NCBI RefSeq assembly: GCF_000196255.1
Contig: NC_006370.1
Location: forward strand, 3,237,411-3,301,410
Direction of reading: 5' to 3'
Source: Photobacterium profundum SS9
GTDB taxonomy: Bacteria > Pseudomonadota > Gammaproteobacteria > Enterobacterales > Vibrionaceae
DNA: 64,000 nucleotides
The translations under genes were made by a program, and so were the position numbers. Positions 44,148 to 56,118 of this stretch are shown here, piece by piece. The notes below the pieces were generated by a model, which saw nothing but the letters and a program-made list of their open reading frames with translations, searched no databases and had not been told where the DNA came from. The stretch's first letter is position 1; each line of letters begins with the position of its first letter.

Positions 44148-44624
44148 CTACTCTTTTGCAATCAAAGCAAACTGACCAGACGTTAGCGACAATAAATCGT
44201 TAGGTGCGAGTTCAATTTCTAAGCCGCGACGCCCCGCGCTCACACAAATGGTTTCTAACCGCTGGGCTGATGAATCTAAAAAAGTAGGTAATCGCTTCTT
44301 TTGCCCTAATGGACTAATTCCACCAACGATATAGCCTGTTGTTTTCTCTGCAATCTGCGGATCAGCCATTTCAGCTTTCTTTCCACCCGCTGCTTTTGCT
44401 GCTGCTTTTAAATCCAACATGCCAGACACAGGAACAATGGCTACCGCCAACTTTTTTGGATCGCCATTAAGCGAAAAGAGTAATGTTTTGAAGACAAGAT
44501 TCGGATTTTGACCTAGCACTTCAGCAGCTTCTAAACCAAAGTTAGTATTGGCAGGATCATGCTCATATTGATGAACATTAAAGTGAACCCCTTTCTTTTT
44601 AGCTAGCTTTATTGCTGGTGTCAT
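44148..44624 (-). CDS. ybaK: Cys-tRNA(Pro) deacylase YbaK/EbsC
   Basis: 158 residues from ATG 44624; the longer extension is not family-like. The YbaK/ProRS-INS editing fold: [20 protein letters not shown] start, [11 protein letters not shown] near residue 50, [17 protein letters not shown] with its catalytic-region Lys, and [21 protein letters not shown]. It hydrolyses Cys mis-acylated onto tRNA-Pro. Its presence about 3 kb from the tRNA-Pro array is likely coincidental but noteworthy. Confidence 0.95.
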   Translation of the reverse strand: MTPAIKLAKKKGVHFNVHQYEHDPANTNFGLEAAEVLGQNPNLVFKTLLFSLNGDPKKLAVAIVPVSGMLDLKAAAKAAGGKKAEMADPQIAEKTTGYIVGGISPLGQKKRLPTFLDSSAQRLETICVSAGRRGLEIELAPNDLLSLTSGQFALIAKE

Positions 44625-44833
44625 TATCGCTGACTCCCTTATGGTAAATGACAATGCCTAAGCCATTTACTATATGCCTTACCACCAACCAACACCAGTA
44701 AAGAGAACAGCTCTGTCCAAGCACAACGGTAAATAATTACGACAAGAAGATATAAAAAAACGGCACCCTACGGCTTAATACTCATAATAGTAAAAAGCCA
44801 ATAGAATACCGTTCTCATTAATCTGTATATCGT

Positions 44834-46507
44834 TTATTTATAAACGATTTCACCTTTTGGTGCATAAGCGTTTACATCAATCGGGCTGTTAGCTTGCAAG
44901 AACTCTTTCAAGACTTCTGCATCCACAAAACCGGTATTTATGTAACCAGCATGACCAGCAATTTTCGGATAACCGTCACCACCAGCAGCATTAAAGCTTG
45001 GGATAGTAAAACGGTATGTTGTGTTAAGATCTAATGCTTTAGCACCAATCTTAACGTCATGCACTTTACCCTTCTCTACCACCATCGAAATACCGTAAAA
45101 CTGCGCATAAGCACCAGAATCAACAGGCTTTGTTGCCACGACATTTAAGTAATCTAGGACTTCTGCACCCGTCATATCGGTATAAGTAACGATATTGCCA
45201 AATGGCTGAACCGTTAGTACATCTTTATAAGTAATATCACCAGCTTCAATAGAATCACGCACACCGCCAGAGTTCATAACAGCAAAATCTGCTTTTGCAC
45301 GCTGCATGTGAGAGGCTGCAATCAAACGACCAAGGTTTGTCTGCTTGAAGCGGACAACATTGCGATCACCTTCTAACTTACCGTTAGACTTGGCAATTTT
45401 AATGTTAAGTTGATCCTGACCTTTTTCTTGATATGGTGTTAAGAAAGACAATACATCTTGATCTTCAGTGATTTCGTCTTGAATAAAGACGCGCTTTTTA
45501 GAGCCATCAGGCATCTTCACTTTTTTCTTCAAGTTAACAGGAATCAAGTTATAGCTAACCATCTCCAGTTCGCCGTTCTGGAATTCAAAATCCGCACGAC
45601 CAACATACTTGCCCCATTCGTGTGCTTGAACAATCCATGTACCATTTTGTTGGTCTGGCTGACAAGCATCACCTGGATTAAAGTTTTTATTGTACATATT
45701 TGGACCTTCCATACAGACGGGCTCTTGCGAGTGGCCGCCTACAATCATGTCCAAATCACCTTCATCAACATAGCGCGCTAACGCCACATCACCAGGCGCA
45801 TTCACACCACGGTTACCATTTTCATAATGGCCCATATGCGTTGCTGCAATAATCACGTCTGGCTTTTCTGTTTCTTTTAGCTCAGCAATTATCTTTTTAG
45901 CTTCCGATTTAGGATCACGAAAATCAATGCCGCTAATATATTCTGGATTACCAATTTTCGCCGTATCTTCGGTAGTTAAACCAATGACTGCAATTTTAAT
46001 CCCTTGCTGTTCAAAGATTTGATAAGGCTGGAATAAACGCTTGCCTGTTTCTTTATCATAAATATTTGCAGATAGCATTGGGAACTCAGCCCACGCCTCT
46101 TGCTTACGCAATACTTCAAGCGGATTATCAAATTCATGGTTACCTAATGCCATTGCATCATAACCCAGCATATTCATGCCTTTAAAATCAGGTTCAGCGT
46201 CCTGTAGATCAGATTCTGGTACACCAGTGTTAATATCACCACCAGACAGAAGCAATGCTGTACCGCCTTCAGCCTGCACTTCCGTGCGCAATTCATCTAA
46301 CAGCGTTTTACGCGCTGCCATTCCGTACTCACCGTTTTTATTTTGCCAGAAACGACCATGATGATCGTTGGTATGAAGAATAGTGATCTTATACGTTTTA
46401 TCAGCATCCCATGCTGGTGAGGCGATATCAGCTTTGCTTGCACAACCAGAAAGTACTGCAAGCAAAGCTGCGCTCAATGCTGTTTTGGCAAATAGGCGTT
46501 GCTTCAT
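44834..46507 (-). CDS. nutA: 5'-nucleotidase lipoprotein (NutA/UshA type)
   Basis: 557 residues from ATG 46507 (AAGGTGG upstream; a GTG three codons earlier is less likely). Lipoprotein signal ends in LSGC (about residue 22). Metallophosphoesterase domain with HTNDHHGRFW, GGDINTG, GNHEFD, THMGHYENG and GGHSQEP motifs (residues about 40-260); the C-terminal nucleotide domain contains NSGGVRDSI and FNAAGGDGYP. Vibrio NutA is a chloride-dependent, cell-surface 5'-nucleotidase that lets cells use extracellular nucleotides. Monocistronic. Confidence 0.93.
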   Translation of the reverse strand: MKQRLFAKTALSAALLAVLSGCASKADIASPAWDADKTYKITILHTNDHHGRFWQNKNGEYGMAARKTLLDELRTEVQAEGGTALLLSGGDINTGVPESDLQDAEPDFKGMNMLGYDAMALGNHEFDNPLEVLRKQEAWAEFPMLSANIYDKETGKRLFQPYQIFEQQGIKIAVIGLTTEDTAKIGNPEYISGIDFRDPKSEAKKIIAELKETEKPDVIIAATHMGHYENGNRGVNAPGDVALARYVDEGDLDMIVGGHSQEPVCMEGPNMYNKNFNPGDACQPDQQNGTWIVQAHEWGKYVGRADFEFQNGELEMVSYNLIPVNLKKKVKMPDGSKKRVFIQDEITEDQDVLSFLTPYQEKGQDQLNIKIAKSNGKLEGDRNVVRFKQTNLGRLIAASHMQRAKADFAVMNSGGVRDSIEAGDITYKDVLTVQPFGNIVTYTDMTGAEVLDYLNVVATKPVDSGAYAQFYGISMVVEKGKVHDVKIGAKALDLNTTYRFTIPSFNAAGGDGYPKIAGHAGYINTGFVDAEVLKEFLQANSPIDVNAYAPKGEIVYK

Positions 46508-46785
46508 GGTTTCCACCTTAATCGTTTTTATTGATTTTATTCCACTGCCTGCACTCCCTTGTTATTGATTCTTAACAAGGCATGCAGAATTTAACTTGCG
46601 TCAGTCTAAGTTAATTCACCAATAGTTGCGGATTCATTTCATCAATATGTTGAGTAGATCACTTTACATAAATGCAAAAATTACGCTGTATACGCAACAC
46701 GCATAAAAAAGCTCCGCAAATGCAGAGCTTTTGATATTTCTACAAATACTGTTAATTAATGAAAACAGTACAACGTCATTAACCG
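46508..46785. other. Intergenic region, nutA promoter
   Basis: 278 bases with the NhaC terminator at 46705-46732; the remainder should hold the nutA promoter. No operator is apparent. Confidence 0.4.
46705..46732 (-). terminator. Terminator of the NhaC-family gene
   Basis: AAAAGCTC-C-GCA pairs with TGC-A-GAGCTTTT; the plus-strand A-run before it is a T-run on the minus strand. Confidence 0.88.
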
Positions 46786-48141
46786 TTAAGCATTCGCTAA
46801 TTGACGGTTAGGGTGCTTCAATAAAACTGCAATAACGGCAGCAATCGCTAAGAAGAAACAATAATAAGAGTGACTAACCACCTCAAGTGGCGATAAACCA
46901 AATACCGATCCCAATAATAACGCTTGAGCACCGTAAGGTAGAACGCCCTGAACCACACAAGAGAAGATATCGAGCAAACTTGCACTACGACGAGGCGTTA
47001 CACCATTCTCTTCAGCTAATTCACGTGCAACTCCACCTGAAACAATAATCGCTACCGTGTTATTGGCTGTACAAACATTCGTTAAACCAACCAAACCTGC
47101 AATACCAAACTCACTTGCTCGTAGGTTTTGTCCTTGCGAGTGATCTTTACTGAATACTCGAATAATGCGGCTAATCATTTGCGTTAAATACGCTAAACCA
47201 CCTTGTTGGCGCATTAGCTCACTGATACCACCAATAAGCATGGATAGTAAGAAGATTTCTTGCATATTGCCGAAGCCAGCATAAATGTCTTTTGCGTACG
47301 TCGATAAGCTATAGTCATCAACCGACACAAGACCAATTCCACCCGCTAACAAGATACCGATACCCAGTACCACGAATACATTCAGACCCGATACAGCCAA
47401 CACTAAAATCGTAATATAAGGCAATACTTTTAGCCATTCAATGTCACTCGCTGCGGGTACTTCAGTGACTGTGCTACTAAATGCGAATACCAACATAGCA
47501 ACAATTGCAGCAGGTAAAGCAATACGAATATTCTCGCGGAACTTATCTTTCATCTGACAGCCCTGTGAGCGGGTAGAAGCAATGGTCGTATCAGAAATAA
47601 TCGATAAGTTATCACCAAACATCGCACCACTCAGTACAACGCCAGCCGTTAGAGCAACATCCATTCCAGCAGCTTGAGCTAACCCCAATGCCACAGGCGC
47701 AACTGCCGCAATCGTACCCATTGAAGTACCCATTGCTGTTGCAATGAAAGCGGATATCACAAAGATACCTGGCAAAATCATACTTGCAGGAATCATTGAA
47801 AGACCAAGATTAACGGTCGCATCAACGCCCCCAGTTGCCTTAGCAACAGCTGCAAATGCACCCGCGAGCAGGTAAATCATACACATCGCAATGATGTCGC
47901 TATGACCGACACCACGTAAAAACTGCTCGATTGCTTTATTTAATTTTTCTTTGCTCAATAGCAAAGCAATAACAATCGCAGGTAATGCAGCAACGGGTGC
48001 AGGTAACTGGTAAAAGGCAAAGTCGACGCCTTGCATGGTTAAGTAAGTTCCAACACCAATAAAGAGGGTTAGAAACACGCCTAAAGGCAGCAGTGCAAGT
48101 GCTGATGGCTTAATGGTAGATTGCTGTGTTGTGTTCGGCAT
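46786..48141 (-). CDS. NhaC-family Na+/H+ antiporter
   Basis: 451 residues with about eleven membrane segments. NhaC/PF03553 traits: the conserved GTSMGTIAAVAPVALGLAQAAG, GAMFGDNLSIISDTTIAST (Asp and Ser/Thr-rich ion site), and the late GLVGLTNVCTANNTVAIIVSG block. It exchanges Na+ or Li+ for H+ and suits a marine cell. No partner gene; divergent from the MCP at 48380. Confidence 0.9.
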   Translation of the reverse strand: MPNTTQQSTIKPSALALLPLGVFLTLFIGVGTYLTMQGVDFAFYQLPAPVAALPAIVIALLLSKEKLNKAIEQFLRGVGHSDIIAMCMIYLLAGAFAAVAKATGGVDATVNLGLSMIPASMILPGIFVISAFIATAMGTSMGTIAAVAPVALGLAQAAGMDVALTAGVVLSGAMFGDNLSIISDTTIASTRSQGCQMKDKFRENIRIALPAAIVAMLVFAFSSTVTEVPAASDIEWLKVLPYITILVLAVSGLNVFVVLGIGILLAGGIGLVSVDDYSLSTYAKDIYAGFGNMQEIFLLSMLIGGISELMRQQGGLAYLTQMISRIIRVFSKDHSQGQNLRASEFGIAGLVGLTNVCTANNTVAIIVSGGVARELAEENGVTPRRSASLLDIFSCVVQGVLPYGAQALLLGSVFGLSPLEVVSHSYYCFFLAIAAVIAVLLKHPNRQLANA

Positions 48142-48379
48142 GATGACTACAGGACATCTATTTTAGAATTTGTCATAGACTAAAACTTCCATCTATACGT
48201 GTCAACTTCTAGACGTCTAAACATCCAAATAAACGATTATTACTGGTCATATCGACAACACGATTCTTCGTCAATTCACATATCAATAAATTTTTTCTCG
48301 CCAACATACACAGCAAGGTGCTTATATCGTATAGAGCATGCACTATACCGTCACCAATACCATATAAAAATCATTTAAA

Positions 48380-50260
48380 ATGAAATTAACCCTCAAAACA
48401 AAGTTAATCGGCTCAATACTCATTGCTATTAGCTTTATAGCGACAAGTCTAATTTGGCTAGCCTCACAAGAACTTTTTTCACAAACGAGAAATGGCATCT
48501 ACTCTCGTGCAATAAGCCTCACCAATATAGCGACAAATAGCGTTGGTTCTTGGCTTGATGCCCATAAACTCATTGTTGAAAGTACTGCCAACATAACGGA
48601 TATATCACTCTTACAGCCAGCAATGCTTCAAGCGAAACAGATCGGAACATTTAATGATGTATTTTATGCCGACTTAACCGGTCAGCTCTTTATTGCTGGA
48701 CAAAATACGGCACTTAAAAGTTTTGATGCCCGACAACGAGAATGGTATAGCAACGCCTTAAATGCTAATGGCGTTATTATCTCATCACCTTACATTGGTG
48801 CTGATAATGGGAAAACAATGATTACCTTTTCGGTACCCATTTATATAAACGGGCAAAAATCTGGCGTGGTAGGGGCTGATATTCCATTAAACTCATTACA
48901 AAATAATATTAACAATTACGATGTTGGCAACAATGCTCATGCAATGTTGCTGACGAATAAAGGTCAAATTCTTGCCTACCCTGATACCAATTTAATTATG
49001 AACAAATTTACCAGCGTAGCCCCAGAATTAACACCAACCGCAATTGATGCTGCCATACAGAATAAGAGCATTGAAATCTACCAGCAGCAAGGTAAAGACA
49101 AACTTGTTTACTTTGATGCCATCGCCAATAGTGACTGGCTATTCGCCGTTGAGATGGATCGCGAGACAGAAGAAGCAAGTCATCAGCGTTTATTGCGCCA
49201 ACTAATTATGACAGGAACCATCACGACATTATTAGCCATGCTCTTTGTGTCTTGGTTAATTAACTATTTGTTCCGTGATTTAGTTCGTGTCTCTCAAGCT
49301 TTAGCGGAAATAGCTAATGGCAAAGGCGATTTAACTCAGCGTTTAGAACCCAATAGTGATGATGAAGTCGGACAGCTTGCCATTAATTTTAATCGTTTTG
49401 TGAGTAATATGCATACTATGGTCAAACACTTAAACAAGGTATCTGCATCACTCAGCCAGCAGTCACACATCACCGCAGCACAGGCAGAAGAACGTAGCAC
49501 GCGTATTCAGCACCAGCAAGATGAAATTAATATGGTCGCAACAGCCATTAATGAAATGGCCGCAGCAACGCAAGAAATCGCTCATAATGCTGAAAATACA
49601 GCAAAAACATCAAGTGAAACTGTCACTGTCGTGGAATACGGGACAGCACAGGTTCACCAAAGCCAAGGGTCAATTGCCAATTTAGCGACAGACGTTAAAA
49701 CCGCTACTGAGGTTATTGAAGAGTTAAATACCCACGCACAAAGTATCAATACGATTCTTTCTACGATTCAAGGCATTGCAGAGCAGACAAACTTACTAGC
49801 ACTCAATGCAGCAATTGAAGCGGCACGAGCTGGAGAACAAGGGCGAGGCTTTGCTGTCGTTGCTGATGAAGTACGGGTACTTAGCCAACGCACCCACGCG
49901 TCAACGCAAGAAATTCAGCAAATGATTGAAACATTACAGCGAACAACCACTCAGGCTGTGGGTATCATGGGGGCTAGCCGTCAATTAGCAGAAGCAACAG
50001 TCGAAGATGCGACAGCATCCTCCGACAGTTTATCTCAAATCAATTCAGCAGTAGTCAACATTAGCGACATGGCAACTCAAATTGCTTCGGCGGCTGAAGA
50101 GCAATCTTCGGTAACAGAAGAAATCACTCGCAATACCATCGGTATTCGTGATGTGTCTAACGAGCTTGCCATTGAAGCAACTGAAGCCGCCCAACAAGCG
50201 GCAGCATTGTCTGAACTGTCACATCAACTGCAGCAAGAAATCAAACAATTCAAGCTATAA
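48380..50260 (+). CDS. Methyl-accepting chemotaxis protein, dCache type (copy 1)
   Basis: 626 residues. Membrane segment 1 (about 8-28), periplasmic dCache domain (about 30-275; [11 protein letters not shown] and [11 protein letters not shown]), membrane segment 2 (about 277-300), HAMP (about 300-352), signalling domain with hairpin tip [34 protein letters not shown] near residue 470-510. Signals via CheA/CheW to the flagellar motor. The R-x-WY and GAD residues match dCache domains that bind amino acids, an inference. No C-terminal CheR pentapeptide. Close paralogue of the next gene. Confidence 0.94.
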   Translation: MKLTLKTKLIGSILIAISFIATSLIWLASQELFSQTRNGIYSRAISLTNIATNSVGSWLDAHKLIVESTANITDISLLQPAMLQAKQIGTFNDVFYADLTGQLFIAGQNTALKSFDARQREWYSNALNANGVIISSPYIGADNGKTMITFSVPIYINGQKSGVVGADIPLNSLQNNINNYDVGNNAHAMLLTNKGQILAYPDTNLIMNKFTSVAPELTPTAIDAAIQNKSIEIYQQQGKDKLVYFDAIANSDWLFAVEMDRETEEASHQRLLRQLIMTGTITTLLAMLFVSWLINYLFRDLVRVSQALAEIANGKGDLTQRLEPNSDDEVGQLAINFNRFVSNMHTMVKHLNKVSASLSQQSHITAAQAEERSTRIQHQQDEINMVATAINEMAAATQEIAHNAENTAKTSSETVTVVEYGTAQVHQSQGSIANLATDVKTATEVIEELNTHAQSINTILSTIQGIAEQTNLLALNAAIEAARAGEQGRGFAVVADEVRVLSQRTHASTQEIQQMIETLQRTTTQAVGIMGASRQLAEATVEDATASSDSLSQINSAVVNISDMATQIASAAEEQSSVTEEITRNTIGIRDVSNELAIEATEAAQQAAALSELSHQLQQEIKQFKL

Positions 50261-50290
50261 AGAAGCAGTATTAAAAATAGAAATAATCCT

Positions 50291-50323
50291 AAAAAGCCGA
50301 TACTTATATGCATCGGCTTTTTT
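50291..50323. terminator. Terminator after MCP copy 1
   Basis: AAAAAGCCGAT pairs with ATCGGCTTTTT; A- and T-tracts on both sides. Confidence 0.9.
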
Positions 50324-50502
50324 ACGCTCAAAACCCGCCATTTATTTGACAAATATACGAAACACGTCAAATAAAATGCAGAACAACATATTGATTTTAT
50401 AAAATTTAAATGCTTGCTAGTTTTTCGTGCAAAACACAAATAATAGCTATAGACTTCGCCACCTTATATTGAATTACTCCATTTTCCCCTCTGAGACCAA
50501 AA

Positions 50503-52386
50503 ATGAAATTATCATTAAAACAAAAACTCATTGGTGCCAGCTTATCGGCCGTTGTTGTTATGGCAACCGCGTTGACTTGGTTAGCTGCAAATCAATTATT
50601 CGATCAAACGCGTAGTGGTGTTTATGCTCGAGCAGAAAGCTTGTCAGCTGCTGCAACTGAAGGGATCTCTGATTGGGTATCTATTCGAACAGATATCGCT
50701 AGTGCATTTAATGACTACAGCACTGAAGAGAATGTCATCCCTTTTTTACAACAAGCCCGTAAAGCCGGTGGATTTGACGACATATTCTTAGGTACTCCTG
50801 CAGGCGATATGCTCCGTTCACACCCTGAACGTAACCGTGCAGATTATGACCCACGCACTCGCCCTTGGTATCGTGATGCACAAAATGCAGGCAAACAAAT
50901 AATTACAACGGCATACCAAGATGCCATCACTAATTCTCTGTTAATTACGATTGCCGAGCCCATAAATAAAAATGGTAAGTTTATCGGGGTTGTTGGTGCA
51001 GATGTGCTAATTGATCAACTGATCAATGACGTCATTAACCTCAATGTCGGCGACAACGCTTACGCAATGCTAATCAATAAACAAGATGGCACCTTTCTAG
51101 CGCACCCTAATAAATCGCTACTGTTAAAGCCAATTAACAGTTACAGCAAAGAAATTAGCATGCCAGCAATTGAATCTGCTATTCAAGACAATCTTATTGA
51201 ACCAGCGACGATTCAAGGTAAAGCCAAACTGTTGTATTTCAAGAATGTACCCGGTACTAACTGGATCATGGGCCTTGAAATGGACCAAGCGACAGAAGAA
51301 GCGAGCCATGCATCACTACTTCGTCAGCTAATCATTACATCTATTATTATCACACTCGTTGTAGTGGGTGCCGTTGCCTCGCTTGTCGGCTTCTTGTTCC
51401 GTGATTTGAGCCGCGTTTCAGATGCATTGGCAGAGATTGCGACAGGTGAAGGTGATCTGACTCAACGCCTTGAACCACGTAGTGATGATGAAGTCGGTCA
51501 GCTTGCCATTAACTTCAATCGCTTTGTCGGCAATATGCACGGCATGGTGAGCCGTTTAAGTGAAGTGTCAGCTTCTCTGAACCAACAATCACACATTACG
51601 GCTTCCCAAGCGGAAGAACGTAGTACTCGCATTCAACACCAGCAAGACGAAATCAACATGGTCGCAACCGCAATAAATGAAATGGCGGCGGCAACCCAAG
51701 AAATAGCAAGCAATGCTGATAATACCGCGAAAACGTCAGGTGAAACGGTTGCAGTATCTGAACATGGTGCAACGCAAGTAAAACAAAGCCAGCAATCAAT
51801 CAGTAGCCTTGCGGGTGAAGTTGAAACAGCGACGCAAGTTATTGGTGAGTTGAATACACATGCGCAAAGCATTAATACTATTCTTTCAACGATTCAAGGA
51901 ATTGCGGAACAGACAAACTTACTCGCACTCAATGCAGCTATTGAAGCAGCACGTGCTGGTGAGCAAGGTCGTGGTTTTGCTGTTGTGGCTGATGAAGTGC
52001 GCGTATTAAGCCAACGTACTCATGCTTCGACTCAAGAAATTCAACAAATGATTGAAACCTTACAGCAAACAACTGGCCGTGCTGTTGGTATTATGGAAGA
52101 TAGCCGTCACCTTGCTGAAACAAGTGTTGATGATGCAAATTCTGCATCAGCAAGCCTATCGCAAATTAATACTGCAGTAACAAATATCAGTGATATGGCA
52201 ACCCAGATTGCATCTGCAGCTGAAGAACAGTCATCTGTAACTGCCGAAATCACACGTAATACGGAAGGGATCCGCGACGTGTCTAACGAACTAGCAGTAG
52301 AAGCAGACCAAGCAGCACAACAAGCTGCTGAGCTTTCAAACTTATCTCATGAACTACAGCAAGAAATTAATCGCTTTAAACTGTAG
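50503..52386 (+). CDS. Methyl-accepting chemotaxis protein, dCache type (copy 2)
   Basis: 627 residues, same layout as copy 1: membrane segments near 8-28 and 278-302, dCache between, HAMP to about 353, then an almost identical signalling domain. The sensory half has diverged strongly: [20 protein letters not shown] and [12 protein letters not shown], a full RxxWY...G...D ligand pattern for amino acids. Arose by tandem duplication followed by sensor divergence. Confidence 0.94.
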   Translation: MKLSLKQKLIGASLSAVVVMATALTWLAANQLFDQTRSGVYARAESLSAAATEGISDWVSIRTDIASAFNDYSTEENVIPFLQQARKAGGFDDIFLGTPAGDMLRSHPERNRADYDPRTRPWYRDAQNAGKQIITTAYQDAITNSLLITIAEPINKNGKFIGVVGADVLIDQLINDVINLNVGDNAYAMLINKQDGTFLAHPNKSLLLKPINSYSKEISMPAIESAIQDNLIEPATIQGKAKLLYFKNVPGTNWIMGLEMDQATEEASHASLLRQLIITSIIITLVVVGAVASLVGFLFRDLSRVSDALAEIATGEGDLTQRLEPRSDDEVGQLAINFNRFVGNMHGMVSRLSEVSASLNQQSHITASQAEERSTRIQHQQDEINMVATAINEMAAATQEIASNADNTAKTSGETVAVSEHGATQVKQSQQSISSLAGEVETATQVIGELNTHAQSINTILSTIQGIAEQTNLLALNAAIEAARAGEQGRGFAVVADEVRVLSQRTHASTQEIQQMIETLQQTTGRAVGIMEDSRHLAETSVDDANSASASLSQINTAVTNISDMATQIASAAEEQSSVTAEITRNTEGIRDVSNELAVEADQAAQQAAELSNLSHELQQEINRFKL

Positions 52387-52413
52387 AAACACATTTCAAG
52401 ATAAGACAAGCAC

Positions 52414-52447
52414 AAAAAAGGCTTACCTATTGGGTAAGCCTTTTTTT
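52414..52447. terminator. Bidirectional terminator, MCP copy 2 / transporter
   Basis: AAAAAAGGCTTACC pairs with GGTAAGCCTTTTTT around a 5-base loop between convergent genes. Confidence 0.93.
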
Positions 52448-52472
52448 AGATCAAACAACACAGCAAGTGAAA

Positions 52473-53729
52473 TTAAACCAAATTAAAGATTATTGCTGAC
52501 ACTGCCAATAACCCCATTCCTAAAATAAAGTACGTACTAAAATGACGACGATACTGCTTTAATACCTCTACTTTATAAACCGCGATCATTGGCATAACAA
52601 ACAAAATCATGGCAATAATCGGCCCAGAGAATGCCTCCATCATGCCTAGAATACTTGGGTTTAATACTGCTGCACCCCAAATACAAAAGAACATAAAAAT
52701 AATTCCCAAGCGATCCATATTTTTATTACTGAATCGAGTTTGCTTTTGCAATAATCCATTTAAACTTTCGCGAGCACCAAGAAAATGCCCTAAAAATGAA
52801 GATGAAATGGCAATAAACGCAATTAATGGTCCCAGAGCGACAATGAATTGGCTGTCATGCACATTGGCTAAATACGATAATACTGAAACATTCTGCATTT
52901 TAGCTTCAAGTAATTGTTCAGAGCTCAAACTCAATACACATGAAAAAACAAAAAACAGCACAAAAGAAATCAACATAACTGACGTGCGCTTTAAGATTTG
53001 TTCCGTTTTAGGTAAGGCTTTATCACCATAATGACGACGCTGTGCACCAGCAAAACTAGAAATGGCAGCAGCATGACTAAAAGCAAAAACAGTAACAGGA
53101 ATAGCTAACCATAATGTTGTTGATAATTGCCCGATATCGAAGGTATTCGACATTTCAGGTAAATGCCAGCTAGGCACCAAATATAATGATAAGCCCGCTA
53201 AAATAAAGGCTAATGGATACACAATAACTTCAAAGACTTTTAGCATGATCTTTTCACCAGCCAGCATCACTGAAATCATACCAAGTACCAAGATACCTGA
53301 TAATACAATGCGTGAAGGAGAAGACATGCCAAGCTGGTTAACAATAAAACTATCAACGGTATTAGTTAGCCCAACACCATAGATCAATAAGATCGGGAAA
53401 ATAGATAAGAAATACAGAACAGAAATAATACGACCGGTTGACACACCAAAATGCTCTTCAACAACATTGGTAAAATCAGCATTCGATTGAGAAGAAGACA
53501 GAACAAAACGCGCCAAACCACGGTGAGCAAAAAACGTCATTGGCCCTGCCAGTAACGCCATTATTACCAAGGGCCAAAAGCCACCAGCACCAATATTAAT
53601 CGGTAAGAAAAGAATACCAGCACCAACAGCTGTTCCAAATAAGCTCAGCATCCAGCTGGTATCATGACGGTTCCAACAGCTCTGGTCTGCCGATATATTA
53701 CTTAATGGTATACCTTGAGATAATGACAC
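52473..53729 (-). CDS. HAAAP-family amino-acid transporter (SdaC-like)
   Basis: 418 residues with eleven membrane segments. SdaC/TdcC-type traits: GTAVGAGILFLPINIGAGGFWPL near residue 35, the HRGLARFVLSSS loop, and FAFSHAAAISSFAGAQRRHYG near residue 225. Members import serine, threonine, tryptophan or related amino acids with Na+ or H+; the substrate here is not clear, and the serine branch is my best guess. Monocistronic, with a 310-base upstream gap. Confidence 0.88.
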   Translation of the reverse strand: MSLSQGIPLSNISADQSCWNRHDTSWMLSLFGTAVGAGILFLPINIGAGGFWPLVIMALLAGPMTFFAHRGLARFVLSSSQSNADFTNVVEEHFGVSTGRIISVLYFLSIFPILLIYGVGLTNTVDSFIVNQLGMSSPSRIVLSGILVLGMISVMLAGEKIMLKVFEVIVYPLAFILAGLSLYLVPSWHLPEMSNTFDIGQLSTTLWLAIPVTVFAFSHAAAISSFAGAQRRHYGDKALPKTEQILKRTSVMLISFVLFFVFSCVLSLSSEQLLEAKMQNVSVLSYLANVHDSQFIVALGPLIAFIAISSSFLGHFLGARESLNGLLQKQTRFSNKNMDRLGIIFMFFCIWGAAVLNPSILGMMEAFSGPIIAMILFVMPMIAVYKVEVLKQYRRHFSTYFILGMGLLAVSAIIFNLV

Positions 53730-54039
53730 GCTATATCCTACTAATTCAAAATTTACTCTCGCCCAAGTATGAAGTAGCAGTATTTAATATCCAAAAAGAT
53801 GATGTAACAGATATCACTCTATTATTGACTACCATATAGTTGTATAAGCTAACACCCCCCCATGTAAACAAGTCATGCATCCACAAATAGCGCGCTAAAT
53901 AGTGAAATCAACCAATTTTAGTGTATTGGTGATATTTTATATAAACACACTAAATCGTTTAAAATAGAAACAAAAAAAGGCTAAACAGAATACTCTGCTT
54001 AGCCTTTTTTATTAATCAATTCTCTACACAGTAGATAAC
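53730..54039. other. Intergenic region upstream of the amino-acid transporter
   Basis: 310 bases, AT-rich, containing the kdsA terminator at 53973-54010 and presumably the transporter promoter (a six-C run near 53860 is the only composition oddity). Confidence 0.4.
53973..54010 (-). terminator. Terminator at the end of the hemA-kdsA gene group
   Basis: AAAAAAGGCTAA-A-CAGA pairs with TCTG-C-TTAGCCTTTTTT around ATAC; T-run on both strands. Confidence 0.93.
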
Positions 54040-54909
<870 letters not shown>

Positions 54910-54913
54910 TTAA

Positions 54914-55723
54914 TTAATGCAGGGTTAAAGGCTCTTCATTAAGCGCTTGAACCTGTAACTTAAGCAATTCAGCCGCTGGATCTTCAGGGCATTGCTCAAT
55001 AAAATAAGCGTAATCTGACGCTGCTGCATGGCTACAATCTAATTGTTGATAGATATAACCACGATCTCTAATTTCATGGGGATCATCAGGGCGTAAAGAC
55101 AATGCAAGATCACTACAACGCAAAGCATCGGTATAATGTTCTTCTCGCAAAAGGGCACTTTTCAATACCGTTAACCAACGCGCGAGAATATCTTTATTAT
55201 CAGCGATCGCTAAATGCTCATCTTTCAACTCACAAAATGGTCCTTTATAACCAATTAGCCAACCGCGTAATGTACGCAAGCTAATATATTCGCCATCAAA
55301 AGGATTAATGAACTGCTGTTCACCATCATACCAATCAATTTTTAAAATATATTGAGTAGGAAAACCAACGCTACTCACTGGCAGTTCAAGATGACGAGCC
55401 AAATATAAGAAAATAGCACCAAGACTGACAGGGATCCCTTTTTTGCGCTCAAGAACTTTATCCAGTAATGCATTTTCAGAAGAAAAATACTGTTGCTGAT
55501 CCCCCTGAAACCCCCACTCTCTGTAAAAGAGTCGAATTAACCCTTCCAAACGTAAATGAGGATTAGGTTCATCCATTAAGGCATGTTCAGCTTCTTTTGC
55601 CAGTTGCTTTAATTGCAGGCGGATTCTGGCAGCCGGAAAACTAGGATCAATAACCGAGGTGATCTCTAAAGCACCTTCCACCAACGTCATTTGGTCCAAC
55701 TCGTCATCATTAAACTGCAACAT
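54914..55723 (-). CDS. sirB1: SirB1 family protein (transglutaminase-like + TPR)
   Basis: 269 residues. N-terminal transglutaminase-like core (about 30-180; ERKKGIPVSLGAIFLYLARHLELPVSSVGFPTQYIL) with C-terminal TPR repeats (about 195-265, HYTDALRCSDLALSLRPDDP). The position of the usual papain-like Cys is not obvious, so activity is uncertain. Function unknown although the gene is widely conserved between prmC and kdsA. Two bases separate it from sirB2. Confidence 0.9.
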   Translation of the reverse strand: MLQFNDDELDQMTLVEGALEITSVIDPSFPAARIRLQLKQLAKEAEHALMDEPNPHLRLEGLIRLFYREWGFQGDQQQYFSSENALLDKVLERKKGIPVSLGAIFLYLARHLELPVSSVGFPTQYILKIDWYDGEQQFINPFDGEYISLRTLRGWLIGYKGPFCELKDEHLAIADNKDILARWLTVLKSALLREEHYTDALRCSDLALSLRPDDPHEIRDRGYIYQQLDCSHAAASDYAYFIEQCPEDPAAELLKLQVQALNEEPLTLH

Positions 55724-55725
55724 GA

Positions 55726-56106
55726 TTATCCCAGAAGTGGTGTTTTCATTACCGCAAGCTTAGCGGCTAGTACTATCCAGCCTAATGCGCCAAAAAATGC
55801 GAATGTTTTAAATACTTTATTCTTACCCACGTGTAATGTGAAAACACCTAATGCAATATAAGCAAATACACACGTAATTTTTTCAGTTAACCAACCACCA
55901 CCGGCAGTAAAAGGCATAAAACCGGTAATAAATATAAGCCCGACCCCCGTTAGCAGTAACACTGTATCCACCGCGTGAGGGGTGATTTTCAGGAATTTCT
56001 TTCCCAATAACGGAGAGTTCGCCATCATCAAACAATAACGAACAATAAACAAAGACACACTCAGTGCAATAGCGACGAAGTGAAGGTGCTTTACTGATTC
56101 ATACAT
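55726..56106 (-). CDS. sirB2: SirB2/YchQ family membrane protein
   Basis: 126 residues with four membrane segments (about 6-24, 45-65, 75-97, 103-122). The KHLHFVAIALSVSLFIVRY opening, with conserved His residues, matches SirB2/YchQ. Role unknown; always with sirB1 and prmC. Confidence 0.9.
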   Translation of the reverse strand: MYESVKHLHFVAIALSVSLFIVRYCLMMANSPLLGKKFLKITPHAVDTVLLLTGVGLIFITGFMPFTAGGGWLTEKITCVFAYIALGVFTLHVGKNKVFKTFAFFGALGWIVLAAKLAVMKTPLLG

Positions 56107-56118
56107 AATATTTTCTCT

